Source: Mycolicibacterium porcinum
Lineage (GTDB): Bacteria > Actinomycetota > Actinomycetes > Mycobacteriales > Mycobacteriaceae
Direction: 5' to 3'
Assembly (NCBI GenBank): GCA_002086835.1
Contig: MVIG01000009.1
Location: 186,001-250,000, forward strand
Length of the DNA stretch: 64,000 nucleotides
The notes below the pieces were generated by a model. It was not told where the DNA came from and searched no databases. It saw only the letters and a program-made list of their open reading frames with translations. The position numbers and the translations under genes were made by a program. Every line of letters begins with the position of its first letter. Position 1 is the stretch's first letter. Below, one piece after another: positions 33,461 through 43,273 of this stretch.

Positions 33461-34374
33461 CTACTCGCACGCCGGCCCCTGTCGCGGAGTCAATGACTTC
33501 CTCTGGACCGGCGGAGGTCGAGCAGGGGAATCGTCGGCCAACGGGGTCCGCGGCGCTAATCGGTTGGTGCCGCGCGGCTTTCGCCTCCATCGTTGCAATA
33601 CCAGCAACGAGCGCACGAACAATGGGCCGCGCCGTGCTCCTGACCGCGTCGGTGATCAGGTATTCCGTTGCGGACGCCTTGTCGTTGCGTTTGCCGATGA
33701 GTGAGCTTCTCGTCGAATCCTGGTCGCTGTACAAAGTCACGGCCCTGCCTGCGATCTTGATGGCGATCCCCTTCGGTGGAATGGTCGCCGTTCAATCGTC
33801 GGGCCTCATCAACCAGGTGGGGGCGAACTCCCTTGTTGGGGCCGCGAGCGGCGTGGGGGTGGTCCGCCAGGGCGCGCCGATTACCGCGGGCCTGCTGATG
33901 GGCGGTGCTGCGGCGGCTGCAATCGCCTCGGATCTCGGCGCACGTGCGATACGTGAGGAACTCGACGCTCTTCGGGTCCTCGGAATTGATCCCGTCAGGC
34001 GTCTCGTCGTGCCGAGGTTTCTGGCCTTGATTCTGCTTGCGCCGATCCTGTGCTCGATCATCATCGCGTCCGCGGTGATCGCCTCCTTCCTCCTCGCCAT
34101 CATTGTCAGTCAGGTGACGAGCGGAAGCTTCTGGGCTTCCTTCGGTGCCTTCGCGAAGATGGTGGATGTCTGGTTCGCCATGGGCAAGGCAACGGTATTC
34201 GCCGCCATTGTCGGAATTGTGTCTTCGCTGAGAGGGATGGAGGCCAAGGGTGGCCCGCGTGGCGTCGCCGATGCCGTAAACGCAGCAGTCGTGCTGAATG
34301 TCGTCGGGATCGTCATCGCGAACCTGGTCATCACGCAACTCCAAACCATGTTCTTCCCAACGCAGGTCGCCTAG
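33457..34374 (+). CDS. yrbEA: YrbEA, MlaE-type permease of the Mce transporter
   Basis: 305 residues with five or six membrane segments, the first of two permease subunits of an Mce lipid importer. The MlaE-family features are AIPFGGMVAVQSSGLINQVG, the coupling region SDLGARAIREELDALRVLGI and PVRRLVVPRFLAL. GTG 33457 follows GGGAGGG and overlaps the leader ORF stop. Its stop overlaps the yrbEB start (TAGTG). The energising ATPase (MceG/Mkl) is not in the window, as is usual in mycobacteria. Confidence 0.93.
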   Translation: MTTRTPAPVAESMTSSGPAEVEQGNRRPTGSAALIGWCRAAFASIVAIPATSARTMGRAVLLTASVIRYSVADALSLRLPMSELLVESWSLYKVTALPAILMAIPFGGMVAVQSSGLINQVGANSLVGAASGVGVVRQGAPITAGLLMGGAAAAAIASDLGARAIREELDALRVLGIDPVRRLVVPRFLALILLAPILCSIIIASAVIASFLLAIIVSQVTSGSFWASFGAFAKMVDVWFAMGKATVFAAIVGIVSSLRGMEAKGGPRGVADAVNAAVVLNVVGIVIANLVITQLQTMFFPTQVA

Positions 34375-35243
34375 TGGGACTTCATGCAACGGGCCAGGCT
34401 GCGCCCGCACGCTATTTCGGGAGGCTATCCAAAGTCTTCGACCCCTTCCTGAACGCCTTCGAAGGTCTAGGGCAAGCTGTCGTGTTTGTTGCGCAGGTGT
34501 TCTACCTGCTTCCGGTGACGCTGCGTCACTACCGCCGGGAGACTCTGTCGAGGATGAACAGTCTCGCGTGGGGCCGGGGCTCGATTCTGGTCGACGGCGG
34601 CGTCATCAGCGTGTTGGTGATCCTCGGCATAGCCATCGGTGCCTCCATCGCCATTGAAGCCTTCGCAATTTTGAACCTTTTGGGGTTTGGGGCGCTGTCG
34701 GGGATCGTCGGCGGCTTGGCGAATGTGCGAGAGATGTCGCCGCTGATAGCCGGGATTGCCTTTGCCGCACAGGCGGGGTGTCGTATGACGGCCGAGCTTG
34801 GATCGATGCGTATTGCAGAGGAGATCGATGCCGTCGAGGCCATGGGATTGCGGGCGATACCGTTCGTGGTAGGTACGCGCTTGATTGGCGGATTGACCAT
34901 CGTCATACCCGGATTTCTGCTCACCCTCCTGGTCAGTTTTTTTGTTTCGAACACCATGATCAAAGTTTTTTACGGTCAACCTGGGGGGACCTATGACCAT
35001 TACTTTGTTCAATTCCTTTCGCCCACAGATCTGCTCTATTCCGCAATCAAGGCAACCGTATTCTGCGCGACCGTGACGATCGTGCACTGCTACTACGGAT
35101 ACTTTGCGTCGGGTGGGCCGGTCGGTGTCGGGCTGGCGTCCGGACGCGCGGTGCGGGCGAGTCTGGTGGCGATGATGGTGCTCGACTTCATCCTGACGGT
35201 CGCCCTGTGGGGGCTTAAGCCGACGTTTGTCTTCAAGGGGTAG
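34374..35243 (+). CDS. yrbEB: YrbEB, second MlaE-type permease
   Basis: 289 residues with five or six membrane segments. The MlaE coupling motif is TAELGSMRIAEEIDAVEAMGL, followed by IPFVVGTRLIGGL. The GTG at 34374 shares a base with the yrbEA stop. The coding sequence contains AT-rich stretches (around 34920-35050) uncommon in the first 30 kb. It forms the permease heterodimer with YrbEA and delivers substrate from the Mce complex into the cell. Confidence 0.93.
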   Translation: MGLHATGQAAPARYFGRLSKVFDPFLNAFEGLGQAVVFVAQVFYLLPVTLRHYRRETLSRMNSLAWGRGSILVDGGVISVLVILGIAIGASIAIEAFAILNLLGFGALSGIVGGLANVREMSPLIAGIAFAAQAGCRMTAELGSMRIAEEIDAVEAMGLRAIPFVVGTRLIGGLTIVIPGFLLTLLVSFFVSNTMIKVFYGQPGGTYDHYFVQFLSPTDLLYSAIKATVFCATVTIVHCYYGYFASGGPVGVGLASGRAVRASLVAMMVLDFILTVALWGLKPTFVFKG

Positions 35244-35251
35244 GGGGCCAG

Positions 35252-36391
35252 ATGACGGCATTGCTCAGGATGTCCGAACAGCGGCAGACACGCATTCTTC
35301 GGCGGGTGGGTGCCACTATTGTCGCGCTGGTTGCGGTCATCGCAATCGTTTACATCACGGTCGACCCTTTTGGGGACGAACCGGAGTCTGTGACGTCAAT
35401 AGCAATTGACACACCGTATGTCGGGCAGGGTGTCGCAGGAGGAACCCCTGTCATCATGCACGGCGTCAAGGTCGGGCACGTTGATCGGGTCGACAGCATG
35501 CCGGCGGGAGGGGTCCGCCTCTTTGTCGATTTGCAGCCCAAACCGACCGCTCGACTGACTGACTCGGTCAATATCGACTTCCGTCCTGCCAACTACTTCG
35601 GGGTAACCGGTATCAATCTGATTCCCACCGAAGGGGGCGAGGCGCTTCGGAGTGGGGCGCATATCAGCGTCAGGCCCAAAGGTAATTTCGCCCTTCAGGC
35701 ATTGTTGTACCGGCTCGGTGAATTGTCAGACCATGTGGTGACACCACAGTTGATCGACGTCATCGAGCGCGCTACTCGGTACACCGACGCGATGACACCA
35801 TTGTTGGAAACGATGATCATGGTCTCGACCTCGGTGACCAATGTGCAATCAGTGAGCACCGAGCAACTCTTAAGAAACACCACCGGCATCAACGTGGCGT
35901 TCCCTTCCTTCCTCGATGCCATGATCAGCACCGGCGACTTGTATCTGCATGCCGATATCGGCATTGGCTTCGACCCCGACAGAGATCTGAAGAACAACGA
36001 ATTTGTTCCGGCGTACAACGAGCAACAAATGAGCTATTACAATGCGGCGCGCGAGCAACTTCACAAGAATCCGGACGCTTTTGTCAAAGGACGATTCAAG
36101 GAATGGTTGAAGGGCGCGGAGACGGACCTTTTCAGCGCAGTCGGCCGGCTGTTGTCGACTCACACAAACGACCTGTTCCCAGTCGTGGATGAAATTCGCG
36201 TGATGGCCGATGTTGTTCCCGCCCTGATCCCGGCAGGCGACATCGAGTACACCCTGCGAGAACTACGGACCCGGCTCGAGCGGATGTATCAAGGCTCCAG
36301 CGAACAGCGGGCATTGCAGGTGCGCCTCATTCTGGACCAGCTGCCAGGAGTAGCGGCACCCATGGGGCTAGCTCTAGGAGCCGCCGAGTGA
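35252..36391 (+). CDS. mceA: Mce family protein, MceA position
   Basis: 379 residues: an N-terminal membrane anchor (about 20-38, VGATIVALVAVIAIVYITVD), an MCE/MlaD domain near 45-130 (GTPVIMHGVKVGHVDRVDS, FGVTGINLIPTEGG), then a long helical part that in Mce complexes forms the periplasmic lipid tunnel. First substrate-binding subunit of the hexamer. AGGGGG before ATG 35252. Confidence 0.9.
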   Translation: MTALLRMSEQRQTRILRRVGATIVALVAVIAIVYITVDPFGDEPESVTSIAIDTPYVGQGVAGGTPVIMHGVKVGHVDRVDSMPAGGVRLFVDLQPKPTARLTDSVNIDFRPANYFGVTGINLIPTEGGEALRSGAHISVRPKGNFALQALLYRLGELSDHVVTPQLIDVIERATRYTDAMTPLLETMIMVSTSVTNVQSVSTEQLLRNTTGINVAFPSFLDAMISTGDLYLHADIGIGFDPDRDLKNNEFVPAYNEQQMSYYNAAREQLHKNPDAFVKGRFKEWLKGAETDLFSAVGRLLSTHTNDLFPVVDEIRVMADVVPALIPAGDIEYTLRELRTRLERMYQGSSEQRALQVRLILDQLPGVAAPMGLALGAAE

Positions 36392-37407
36392 GACGAATGA
36401 GACACAACAAACCGCTGGGCGCGCTATTGCGTATGGCGCTCGCCGCGGCGGTAAGCACCGTGCTCGTGGTACTGATCGCGAACGTGATCACCCAACCCGT
36501 CGATGTTCAGACGCGGACCTATCACGCTGACTTCACCGACATCTCCGGACTCCATGAAGGCGCCGACGTACGTGTTCGCGGGGTACGCGTTGGCAAAGTC
36601 GGCGCCCTCGGACTGAAACGGACCGACGGAAGGACACTCGCGGAGGTGACATTCACCATGGACGCTGCCTACAGCGTCGTACCTGCCACGCGACTGGCGA
36701 TCAAGTTTCAAGCGCTCACGGGACTGCGCTATATGGATGTGTCGGGCGCTGTCGAGGGCGCCGCACCCGCAGATCCGATAACGAACGTGCCCACCAACAT
36801 GACGCTGCCGTCGTTCGATATCACGGTGCTGTTCAACGGATTACAGCCGGTCTTGGCGACTCTCGACCCAGCCCAGATCAACACTTTCACCGACAATGTC
36901 GCCACCTTCCTCGCTGGTGACGGTGGTGGCCTGGGGCCGGTGCTCGCGAGCATCCGCAAGCTCACGGCCCTGGTTTCGGACCGCGAACAAGTCATCTCGA
37001 CGCTGGTCAACAATCTCGCGACCCTGGCCAAAGGCGTGGACGGGCGGTCACAGTATCTGGTCCAGATCCTCGACCTGGTAAAGGTGCCTATCGATTCAGG
37101 CATGACGGTCTTGGACGAATTCAGGAAATCGCAAATGTACGGTCCAGATTTCGTCTCGGAGGTGATGCGCCTGCTCAAGGCCGCCGGCCTAGAACCTGAC
37201 ATCGACATCGAGACAGCTCTCGACAAAGCCTTTACCAATCTCTACGACAACATCGACGCTGTGAAACGTGTTCCGGTGATCTGGGAGAACATCCAGCCGC
37301 CGCCGCTGGAGAAGGGCCCAGCGCCATGTGCAAAGGGCCGTGCGGAGCTGCCCCTTCCGATGGATGTACTTCTGAACGGCCGCAAGGTGGTGCTATGCAA
37401 TCAGTGA
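36388..37407 (+). CDS. mceB: Mce family protein, MceB position
   Basis: 339 residues. Membrane anchor near 10-30 (LRMALAAAVSTVLVVLIANV), MCE domain with DISGLHEGADVRVRGVRVGK, then helical region and a C-terminal segment with two Cys (PAPCAKG and VVLCNQ). GTG 36388 overlaps the mceA stop (GTGA). The 3' end overlaps mceC by 13 bases. Confidence 0.9.
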   Translation: MRRMRHNKPLGALLRMALAAAVSTVLVVLIANVITQPVDVQTRTYHADFTDISGLHEGADVRVRGVRVGKVGALGLKRTDGRTLAEVTFTMDAAYSVVPATRLAIKFQALTGLRYMDVSGAVEGAAPADPITNVPTNMTLPSFDITVLFNGLQPVLATLDPAQINTFTDNVATFLAGDGGGLGPVLASIRKLTALVSDREQVISTLVNNLATLAKGVDGRSQYLVQILDLVKVPIDSGMTVLDEFRKSQMYGPDFVSEVMRLLKAAGLEPDIDIETALDKAFTNLYDNIDAVKRVPVIWENIQPPPLEKGPAPCAKGRAELPLPMDVLLNGRKVVLCNQ

Positions 37408-38402
37408 CACGCCAGCTGAAAAGCCCCATGTTCTGGGGAATAGCGACGATTGCTTTCGTTACCGTCATCAGCCTCGTGGTGGCATGGGTGTACGTGAATC
37501 CGCCCAAACAGCAGACCATCACCTTCTACACCGACGATGCCGTATCGATCACTCCCGGCGACACCGTTCGCGTCGCTGGGGTGATCGTCGGCAAGGTGAA
37601 GGATCTTGCCATTGAACCAGACAGCGTGCGGGTCCGGGCAACCCTGGACAGCACGGCTTTTGTGGGCGATCAATCCCAGATCCAGGTTCGCATGTTGACC
37701 GTGGTCGGCGGCTATTACGTCACCGTGATCCCGCTGGGTGACTTGCCGCTGGGATCCAAGGCGATCCCGAAAGAACGTGTCACCATGCCGTACAGCTTGA
37801 TTCGCAGCATCACGGACGCGACCAAGATCACCGACAACGTGAATACGGCGCCGTTGAATGAATCCCTCAACCGTGTCCAGCAAGGCTTGACAGGTACCAA
37901 CACCGACGCGTTGAGCGAACTCATCAAGGCCGGGAACGCCATGACCGAGAACTTGGAGCGGCAGCGCGGGCAGATAACCGAGATCTTGGGTATGTCCAAC
38001 GAGTTCATCGGGCGACTCAACGACAACCGCGAGTTGCTCGACTACCTGCTCAGGCGGGTGGCGATCCTCGAACAGTCCCTGGTCCTGTACGGCAAGGGAT
38101 TTGCCACTGCGATCGACGGATTAGGTGAAGTCGGCAGGCGTCTGGACCCACTCGCTCGCTTCTACATGCCGCATCGCCAAGACTTCCTCGACCGTGTTCG
38201 CGGTGCACTCGGAGAGTTCCAAGCGATCGCCGACCGCAACGGCGTATTGGTGCGGGTACTGCGTCGAATCCGGGGACGCATGGAGCGGACGCTGGAAGCT
38301 CAGAACAACTACGCCACGTCTCCCACCTTTGGCGGAACACCAGGTGCACCAGAACTCTTCGCCACCGACCTGTGCATTCCAGTGGAGGGAAGCCGCTGTT
38401 GA
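37395..38402 (+). CDS. mceC: Mce family protein, MceC position
   Basis: 335 residues. Anchor near 13-35 (MFWGIATIAFVTVISLVVAW), MCE domain with VSITPGDTVRVAGVIVGKVK, helical domain with RRVAILEQSLVLYGKGFATA and a Cys-containing C terminus (LCIPVEGSRC). ATG 37395 has AAGGTGG five bases upstream inside mceB. It lacks the long Pro-rich tail that some MceC proteins have. Confidence 0.9.
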   Translation: MQSVTRQLKSPMFWGIATIAFVTVISLVVAWVYVNPPKQQTITFYTDDAVSITPGDTVRVAGVIVGKVKDLAIEPDSVRVRATLDSTAFVGDQSQIQVRMLTVVGGYYVTVIPLGDLPLGSKAIPKERVTMPYSLIRSITDATKITDNVNTAPLNESLNRVQQGLTGTNTDALSELIKAGNAMTENLERQRGQITEILGMSNEFIGRLNDNRELLDYLLRRVAILEQSLVLYGKGFATAIDGLGEVGRRLDPLARFYMPHRQDFLDRVRGALGEFQAIADRNGVLVRVLRRIRGRMERTLEAQNNYATSPTFGGTPGAPELFATDLCIPVEGSRC

Positions 38403-39532
38403 TCATGTGGATTCGACACATCCGGCACCGTTCGGCGTGCACCGTCACCCTGGCGCTGATTCTCGGTCTGAGCGCAACCTCATGCGGCGCATCCGGCGAG
38501 AAACAAACGGCCGAGTATTGCGCGATCCTGTCCGATGCAGTGGGGTTGTACCTCGGCAACCCGGTGACTCAGATGGGTTACAAGCTGGGCAAAGTCAAGT
38601 CGATTGAGTCTCGCGACACCGAAGTCGAAGTGCGGTTCACGCTCGACGAAGATCGGTCCTTGCCGGCGGATGTCAGAGCTGTCGTACGATCTCCTTCGAT
38701 TCTGGCTGACCGCTCGCTAGAACTCGTAGGCAACTACGTCGGCGGGCCTAAGCTGCCGGAAGAGCAGTGCATCCCGCGCAATCGCACCGCTACGCCGATG
38801 AGCATTTCCCAGGTCATCGGGTCGGCCACTGACTTCGTGAATGCGATCACCCCGGAGGAGTCGACCAACCTTCAAGACGCGCTCGCAGGTATCGACGAGG
38901 CAGTGTCCGGCAACGGGGAAGGGGCCAATGAGCTCCTGACCAGATCGTCTGCACTGTTGGACAATCCCGATCGGACGATCGCCGAACTGGGTACGATCAC
39001 CCGGAACATGGCCGAGCTGACCACCATGCTGCGCGACAACAGGCAGTCGCTGAAATCAGTGGTTCAGGCCATGCCGGTGACCGGAGCAGACGTCACCAAG
39101 GCGGCAGCCGGAGCGGCGAAGCTGGCCCACCCACTTCCGGAGGTGCTACAGCTGGTCAGCGATCTTGAACTCGAGCTCGGACCAGAAATCCAGCTGGCGT
39201 TGGACACGACATCCGACACCCTCCGTGTGCTGAGTCCCCATTACAAAGGTCTGGCCAACATCCTGAATCCCTTGCCACGCTTCATCAGTGGACTGAACAA
39301 CGAACCTGCCGATGCGATCGCCGGTGGTCTCGCCAAGCGCATCAACAACCATGTGTTCGCGCTGCTGCCCTATCGTCCACCGCTGTTCCGAATCCCGACT
39401 CCAAATGGCCTGTTCGCCTGTGGTGTGGTCAACGACGCGATGCCCGGCAGCTGTGCGGATGTCGGCGGCAGGCCGTACATGGTGGACGTGGCCCTCTTGC
39501 AATACGTCCTGGCAGAGGCGGCGAGACGATGA
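38399..39532 (+). CDS. mceD: Mce family protein, MceD position, with possible lipobox
   Basis: 377 residues from TTG 38399, whose codon overlaps the mceC stop (TTGA) and has GGAGG ten bases upstream. ATG 38405 is the alternative. The signal region TVTLALILGLSATSCGASG ends in a Cys that could be lipidated, though A at -3 is not ideal. The MCE domain follows with LGNPVTQMGYKLGKVKSIES and long helices. The C terminus is LQYVLAEAARR. Confidence 0.88.
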   Translation: MIMWIRHIRHRSACTVTLALILGLSATSCGASGEKQTAEYCAILSDAVGLYLGNPVTQMGYKLGKVKSIESRDTEVEVRFTLDEDRSLPADVRAVVRSPSILADRSLELVGNYVGGPKLPEEQCIPRNRTATPMSISQVIGSATDFVNAITPEESTNLQDALAGIDEAVSGNGEGANELLTRSSALLDNPDRTIAELGTITRNMAELTTMLRDNRQSLKSVVQAMPVTGADVTKAAAGAAKLAHPLPEVLQLVSDLELELGPEIQLALDTTSDTLRVLSPHYKGLANILNPLPRFISGLNNEPADAIAGGLAKRINNHVFALLPYRPPLFRIPTPNGLFACGVVNDAMPGSCADVGGRPYMVDVALLQYVLAEAARR

Positions 39533-40524
39533 GGCGACGCATCTACGCGGCGATCTGCGCTCTGGTCTGCGCCGTGCCTGCAACAGCTTGTTCAGGGCTC
39601 AAGATTGATTCAATTCCTCAGCCGGGCACCAGTTATCAGGACGGCTACGACCTGGTCGCAGAGTTCACGAATGTGCTCAACCTGCCGGATAGGGCGAAGG
39701 TGGTGATGGACGGGACCACCGTGGGAGTGGTGACGGACATGCGGCTGGCGGGAGACCAGGTGGATGTCACCGCACGCATCGACCGTGGCGTCGTTGTTCC
39801 GTCGAACATCCATGTGGTGCTACAACAGGCAACCGTCCTCGGAGACATCTATGTGGCTCTGGAGCGGCCTGCCGACGCGAAAGGCCCAGCTGACGCGCTG
39901 GTTGCCGGTGCCCGGATCCCGGTTGCGCAGACCACGTCTCCTCCGCAATTGGAAGACACCATCGCCCATTTGGCCAACTTCATCGGAAGTGGCTCGATCC
40001 AGCGGGCGCAGAACTCACTCATTCGCATCAACAGCGTGACACCGGCGACCGACGAAGTGCGTCGCGTGGTCTCGCAGGTTACGACGGATCTCGACGACCT
40101 CTCGGAGAACATCGACACTGTCGACGAACTGATCAAGGGAGTGCATCAGACCTCGAACGTCCTCGCGTCCCGCACGTCCGCTCTGAGCGTTTTGTTCTCT
40201 GAGCAAGGGGTTGCGGGAATGGACCGAGATATGATCATGGCGAATACTTTTGGTCGGCTACTCCCGTCGCTGGGCACGATCTACAACGGTGGATACTGGC
40301 TGGTCCCGCTCATCAAGTCGTTGGCGAACGCGTTTGAGTCGGTACAGGGGACGAAGCAAGCATTGGAGGCTGAGTACCCGCTCTATCGCCGGTTCTTGAC
40401 CGACTACTTCATGCAGCAAGACAAGTACCCGGCTGTCAACATCACATCAATTGTGGGACCCGACGGACGTGAGTTGTCTGGAAATGTAGAGCAGGTCCTT
40501 CGTATGCTAGGGGCAGTTCCATGA
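39529..40524 (+). CDS. mceE: Mce family lipoprotein, MceE position
   Basis: 331 residues. RRRIYAAICALVCAVPATACSG is a lipoprotein signal with Cys at about residue 21, as in LprK-type MceE proteins. The MCE domain carries LPDRAKVVMDGTTVGVVTDM. The lipid anchor would sit on the outer leaflet of the plasma membrane. The ATG lies inside the mceD end (ATGA overlap) and the stop overlaps mceF. Confidence 0.9.
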   Translation: MRRRIYAAICALVCAVPATACSGLKIDSIPQPGTSYQDGYDLVAEFTNVLNLPDRAKVVMDGTTVGVVTDMRLAGDQVDVTARIDRGVVVPSNIHVVLQQATVLGDIYVALERPADAKGPADALVAGARIPVAQTTSPPQLEDTIAHLANFIGSGSIQRAQNSLIRINSVTPATDEVRRVVSQVTTDLDDLSENIDTVDELIKGVHQTSNVLASRTSALSVLFSEQGVAGMDRDMIMANTFGRLLPSLGTIYNGGYWLVPLIKSLANAFESVQGTKQALEAEYPLYRRFLTDYFMQQDKYPAVNITSIVGPDGRELSGNVEQVLRMLGAVP

Positions 40525-41669
40525 ATTGGCGGGCACTGATTTCGTTCGTCGCGTTTTTCGCGATGATCGCCGGCTTTCTCACCTACGTCGGTTCGTTGGG
40601 GATCAGAGTCAATCCACCCGAGAACCGCATCGCACTCTCGATGGATGTGCCCGACATCAACAGCTTGGAACTCGACTCGAATGTGCTGCTGCGAGGAATC
40701 CCCATCGGGAAGGTGACGCAGATCGAGGCGGACACCTCGCATGCGACCATCCACTTCTATGTCGACAACAGGCACAAAATCCCGGTCGACAGCGTCGTTC
40801 GCTTGGAGAACCTTTCGGCCCTCGGCGAGTCGTATCTGGAGGTGGAGCCGCAAAGCACGGGCGGCCCGACATACACTGATGGTCAGCGCATCGCGACGGA
40901 AACGATCAGGCAGCCGGCGTCCATCTCCGAGCTCGGTACCAGCGTCGTCAGGGTGCTGAATCAGATGAATCCTGCGCAGCTGAGCAATGTGCTCAACGAA
41001 GCCGACAAGGCCTTACCTGATCCATATGCCGTGCTGCCCAATCTTGAGCGAGCAAGTCTGTTGCTACGCAACACCACACAAGACTTGAACGGTCGAGGGA
41101 TGGCAGTGCTCGACAATTCGCAAAGTCTCTTGGAAAACGCCGGCTTCGTCGGGCCCGCCTTGGCGAATGCCGCGCCGCCTCTGCGTGACCTGGGGCCCGC
41201 GATCCAAACCTTGTGGAACAACGGCACCGCCATTGGACTGCGCACCGATACCCCCGGCAACGTATGGATTTTCGGCCGGTTTCTGCAGCGGATTCAGAAG
41301 CTGCTCGACGACCGTGGTTCCGACATCCGGGTGCTGACTGAGCCGCTGACGGCGAATATCAATGCCATCGCGGCGTCACTGACCACCATCAACACGAGCG
41401 AGGTGCTGGCAAACCTTCTGCGAGTGGTGCCGGCAGATGGTGTCATCAATCTCCATGTAACGAATGACGGCGGTGCGATCGTCCCAGCGCCGGCCGGCCC
41501 GCCCCCAACCGGTGGCGAGCCGCCGAATGTCGGCTTGCCGCCAGCCGGTGCGCCGATCGGGCAGCCTGCTCCACCGCCGCCCCCTTTCAGCGGCCAGGTT
41601 CCATCGGGGGATCTGCCGACATCGGATGAACAAACCCCGACGACTCAGGAAGGCAACGGTGGAAACTGA
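40521..41669 (+). CDS. mceF: Mce family protein, MceF position
   Basis: 382 residues. Anchor near 5-26 (ALISFVAFFAMIAGFLTYVG), MCE domain with LELDSNVLLRGIPIGKVTQI, helical domain, then a Pro/Gly-rich C-terminal tail from about residue 320 (APAGPPPTGGEPPNVGLPP), typical of MceF. Starts at the ATGA overlap with mceE and ends with a one-base overlap with the next gene. Confidence 0.9.
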   Translation: MNWRALISFVAFFAMIAGFLTYVGSLGIRVNPPENRIALSMDVPDINSLELDSNVLLRGIPIGKVTQIEADTSHATIHFYVDNRHKIPVDSVVRLENLSALGESYLEVEPQSTGGPTYTDGQRIATETIRQPASISELGTSVVRVLNQMNPAQLSNVLNEADKALPDPYAVLPNLERASLLLRNTTQDLNGRGMAVLDNSQSLLENAGFVGPALANAAPPLRDLGPAIQTLWNNGTAIGLRTDTPGNVWIFGRFLQRIQKLLDDRGSDIRVLTEPLTANINAIAASLTTINTSEVLANLLRVVPADGVINLHVTNDGGAIVPAPAGPPPTGGEPPNVGLPPAGAPIGQPAPPPPPFSGQVPSGDLPTSDEQTPTTQEGNGGN

Positions 41670-42424
41670 TGCGGACTACCGTACGAGACACACGACGAAG
41701 CGAGATGACTATGTCGAGCAACGACGAGGAACCCGGCGACGTCACTGAGGCAGGCGAGGTCACCGAGGCGGACGCCGGCACGCACGATGATTCGGCATCA
41801 CACGGTGACAGTGAGGGGGCTGCGATCGCGAGAGGCGATGGCGAGGGTGATGCCGCCGACGAGACAACCGGCGGTGACGATGCGGCGCGTGGCAAGTCCG
41901 GACGCCGGATATCAGTGTCGCTGCGAGCCCTCGGCTTTGCGGCGATCGTCGCAGTCTTGGTCGTCGCTGTCGGTGTGATGACGTGGCTCTACATGGGTGC
42001 TGAATCTACGATCAAAGCGGACGCCGCACGGACAGCAGATGCGGCACGTGCTGAGAAGACCGCTCTCGACTATGCGGTCGACGCGGCAATCATGGACTTC
42101 AAGGACCTCGGACCGTGGAAGCAGAATCTTGTGAAGGGGACGACTCCTGAGCTCAACGCGAAGCTGACTGAAGCATCGACCGCCATGGAGCAGCTCTTGC
42201 TTCCCCTACAGTGGACCTCGACTGCCAAACCGCTCGCCGCGAAAGTTCGGTCGGATGACAACGGCGTCTATGTTGTCGATGCGTTCGTCAGCGTGATGAC
42301 CAAGACCGTGCAAGCCGCAGACAACCTGCAGTCCACCGCGACATACAGCATCACGATTGACAGCAATAACAACTGGCTGATCAGTGATGTGGGTGGTATC
42401 GCAGCGGTTGTCGGAGACAAGTAG
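41669..42424 (+). CDS. Mce-associated membrane protein
   Basis: 251 residues. An acidic, disordered N-terminal ~75 residues (EEPGDVTEAGEVTEADAG), one membrane segment near 88-112 (LGFAAIVAVLVVAVGVMTWL), then an outside domain of about 135 residues typical of Mas proteins that stabilise or assemble Mce complexes. ATG 41669 shares its A with the mceF stop. ATG 41705 or 41711 are possible shorter starts. Confidence 0.85.
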   Translation: MRTTVRDTRRSEMTMSSNDEEPGDVTEAGEVTEADAGTHDDSASHGDSEGAAIARGDGEGDAADETTGGDDAARGKSGRRISVSLRALGFAAIVAVLVVAVGVMTWLYMGAESTIKADAARTADAARAEKTALDYAVDAAIMDFKDLGPWKQNLVKGTTPELNAKLTEASTAMEQLLLPLQWTSTAKPLAAKVRSDDNGVYVVDAFVSVMTKTVQAADNLQSTATYSITIDSNNNWLISDVGGIAAVVGDK

Positions 42425-42434
42425 CGACACAGCA

Positions 42435-42860
42435 GTGATCAAGCGGACTTTTGCTTTCGCAGTGGTGATGACAGCGGCCTCGTTGAATGGTATTGCCCCA
42501 GCATCGGCGGACCTGTTGGGGCTGTACCGTTTTCACGGCGCAAACGGTGACACCAGCACCTGGTCTTTCGTTCCGTGCGGTCCGGGCTGTATAGATGTCG
42601 GGATCACGGAAAACTCGAATATCGCGGGCCGGTTCATCGGTAAGGCGAAGTTCGAAGACGGGCTGTGGAACATGACCGTCGATGTGCCCACCGCTGTGCG
42701 CTGCGAACTCAACCAGCGGTTGTTTCCGGGTAGGTTGGAATATTACTGGGATGAGGCGGCTTTGACAGGCACGAGCATCGCGGTACAAACCACTCCGAAC
42801 TGTGGCAGGCCCGCGATGGCGAGGATGGAACCGATCGCATTCACGTTGGAAAAAGCATGA
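42435..42860 (+). CDS. Secreted hypothetical protein of the mce operon
   Basis: 141 residues from GTG 42435, ten bases after the preceding gene. Signal peptide cut after APASA near residue 26. The mature part is beta-rich (FVPCGPGCIDVGITENSN, GLWNMTVDVPTAVRCE, TPNCGRPA) with four Cys. Often found in Mce-linked loci, function unknown. The ribosome site is weak, so it probably relies on coupling with the upstream gene. Confidence 0.75.
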   Translation: MIKRTFAFAVVMTAASLNGIAPASADLLGLYRFHGANGDTSTWSFVPCGPGCIDVGITENSNIAGRFIGKAKFEDGLWNMTVDVPTAVRCELNQRLFPGRLEYYWDEAALTGTSIAVQTTPNCGRPAMARMEPIAFTLEKA

Positions 42861-42893
42861 GTTGGGCTGCCTGAGTGTTCGAGCGCCGGGACG

Positions 42894-43250
42894 TCAGCGG
42901 TCCCAACCACCATCGCGGTCTGGGCAGAGATCGCTCACGGCGGTATCCACGATGAGGTTGGCCTGCTGCTCTGACATGTCGTGCAGGGGCTTCGAGCCAG
43001 AGTTGTAAACGGTCTGACGAACGACGTCGACGGGTGAGCGTCCGCGAAGGAACATTGCGCAGATCTCCCAGCCCCACTCTTTGAGTTCGAGGTCGCCACG
43101 GGGCGGATTGATCCCTGCGTCATGGATTTTCTGAAGATACGACTGAGTGTCAGCCGCCGCCGGCGCAGCCACAACCAGGCCGGCTGCCGCCACTCCACCA
43201 ATTGCAATCACCTGGCCAGCAAGATATTTGGCACGTTTGAGCGATGACAT
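42894..43250 (-). CDS. DUF732 secreted protein
   Basis: 118 residues. Signal peptide (VIAIGGVAAAGLVVAAPAAA, cut near residue 33), then a DUF732-like domain: DTQSYLQKIHDAGINPP, GWEICAMFLRGRSPVDVV and SDLCPD, with two Cys that probably pair. The family is almost restricted to mycobacteria and is of unknown role. ATG 43250 has an AAGAAGAAG purine tract as ribosome site. It follows the next entry on the same strand, 23 bases away. Confidence 0.85.
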   Translation of the reverse strand: MSSLKRAKYLAGQVIAIGGVAAAGLVVAAPAAADTQSYLQKIHDAGINPPRGDLELKEWGWEICAMFLRGRSPVDVVRQTVYNSGSKPLHDMSEQQANLIVDTAVSDLCPDRDGGWDR

Positions 43251-43273
43251 TCTTCTTCTTCCTGTACTACGGA

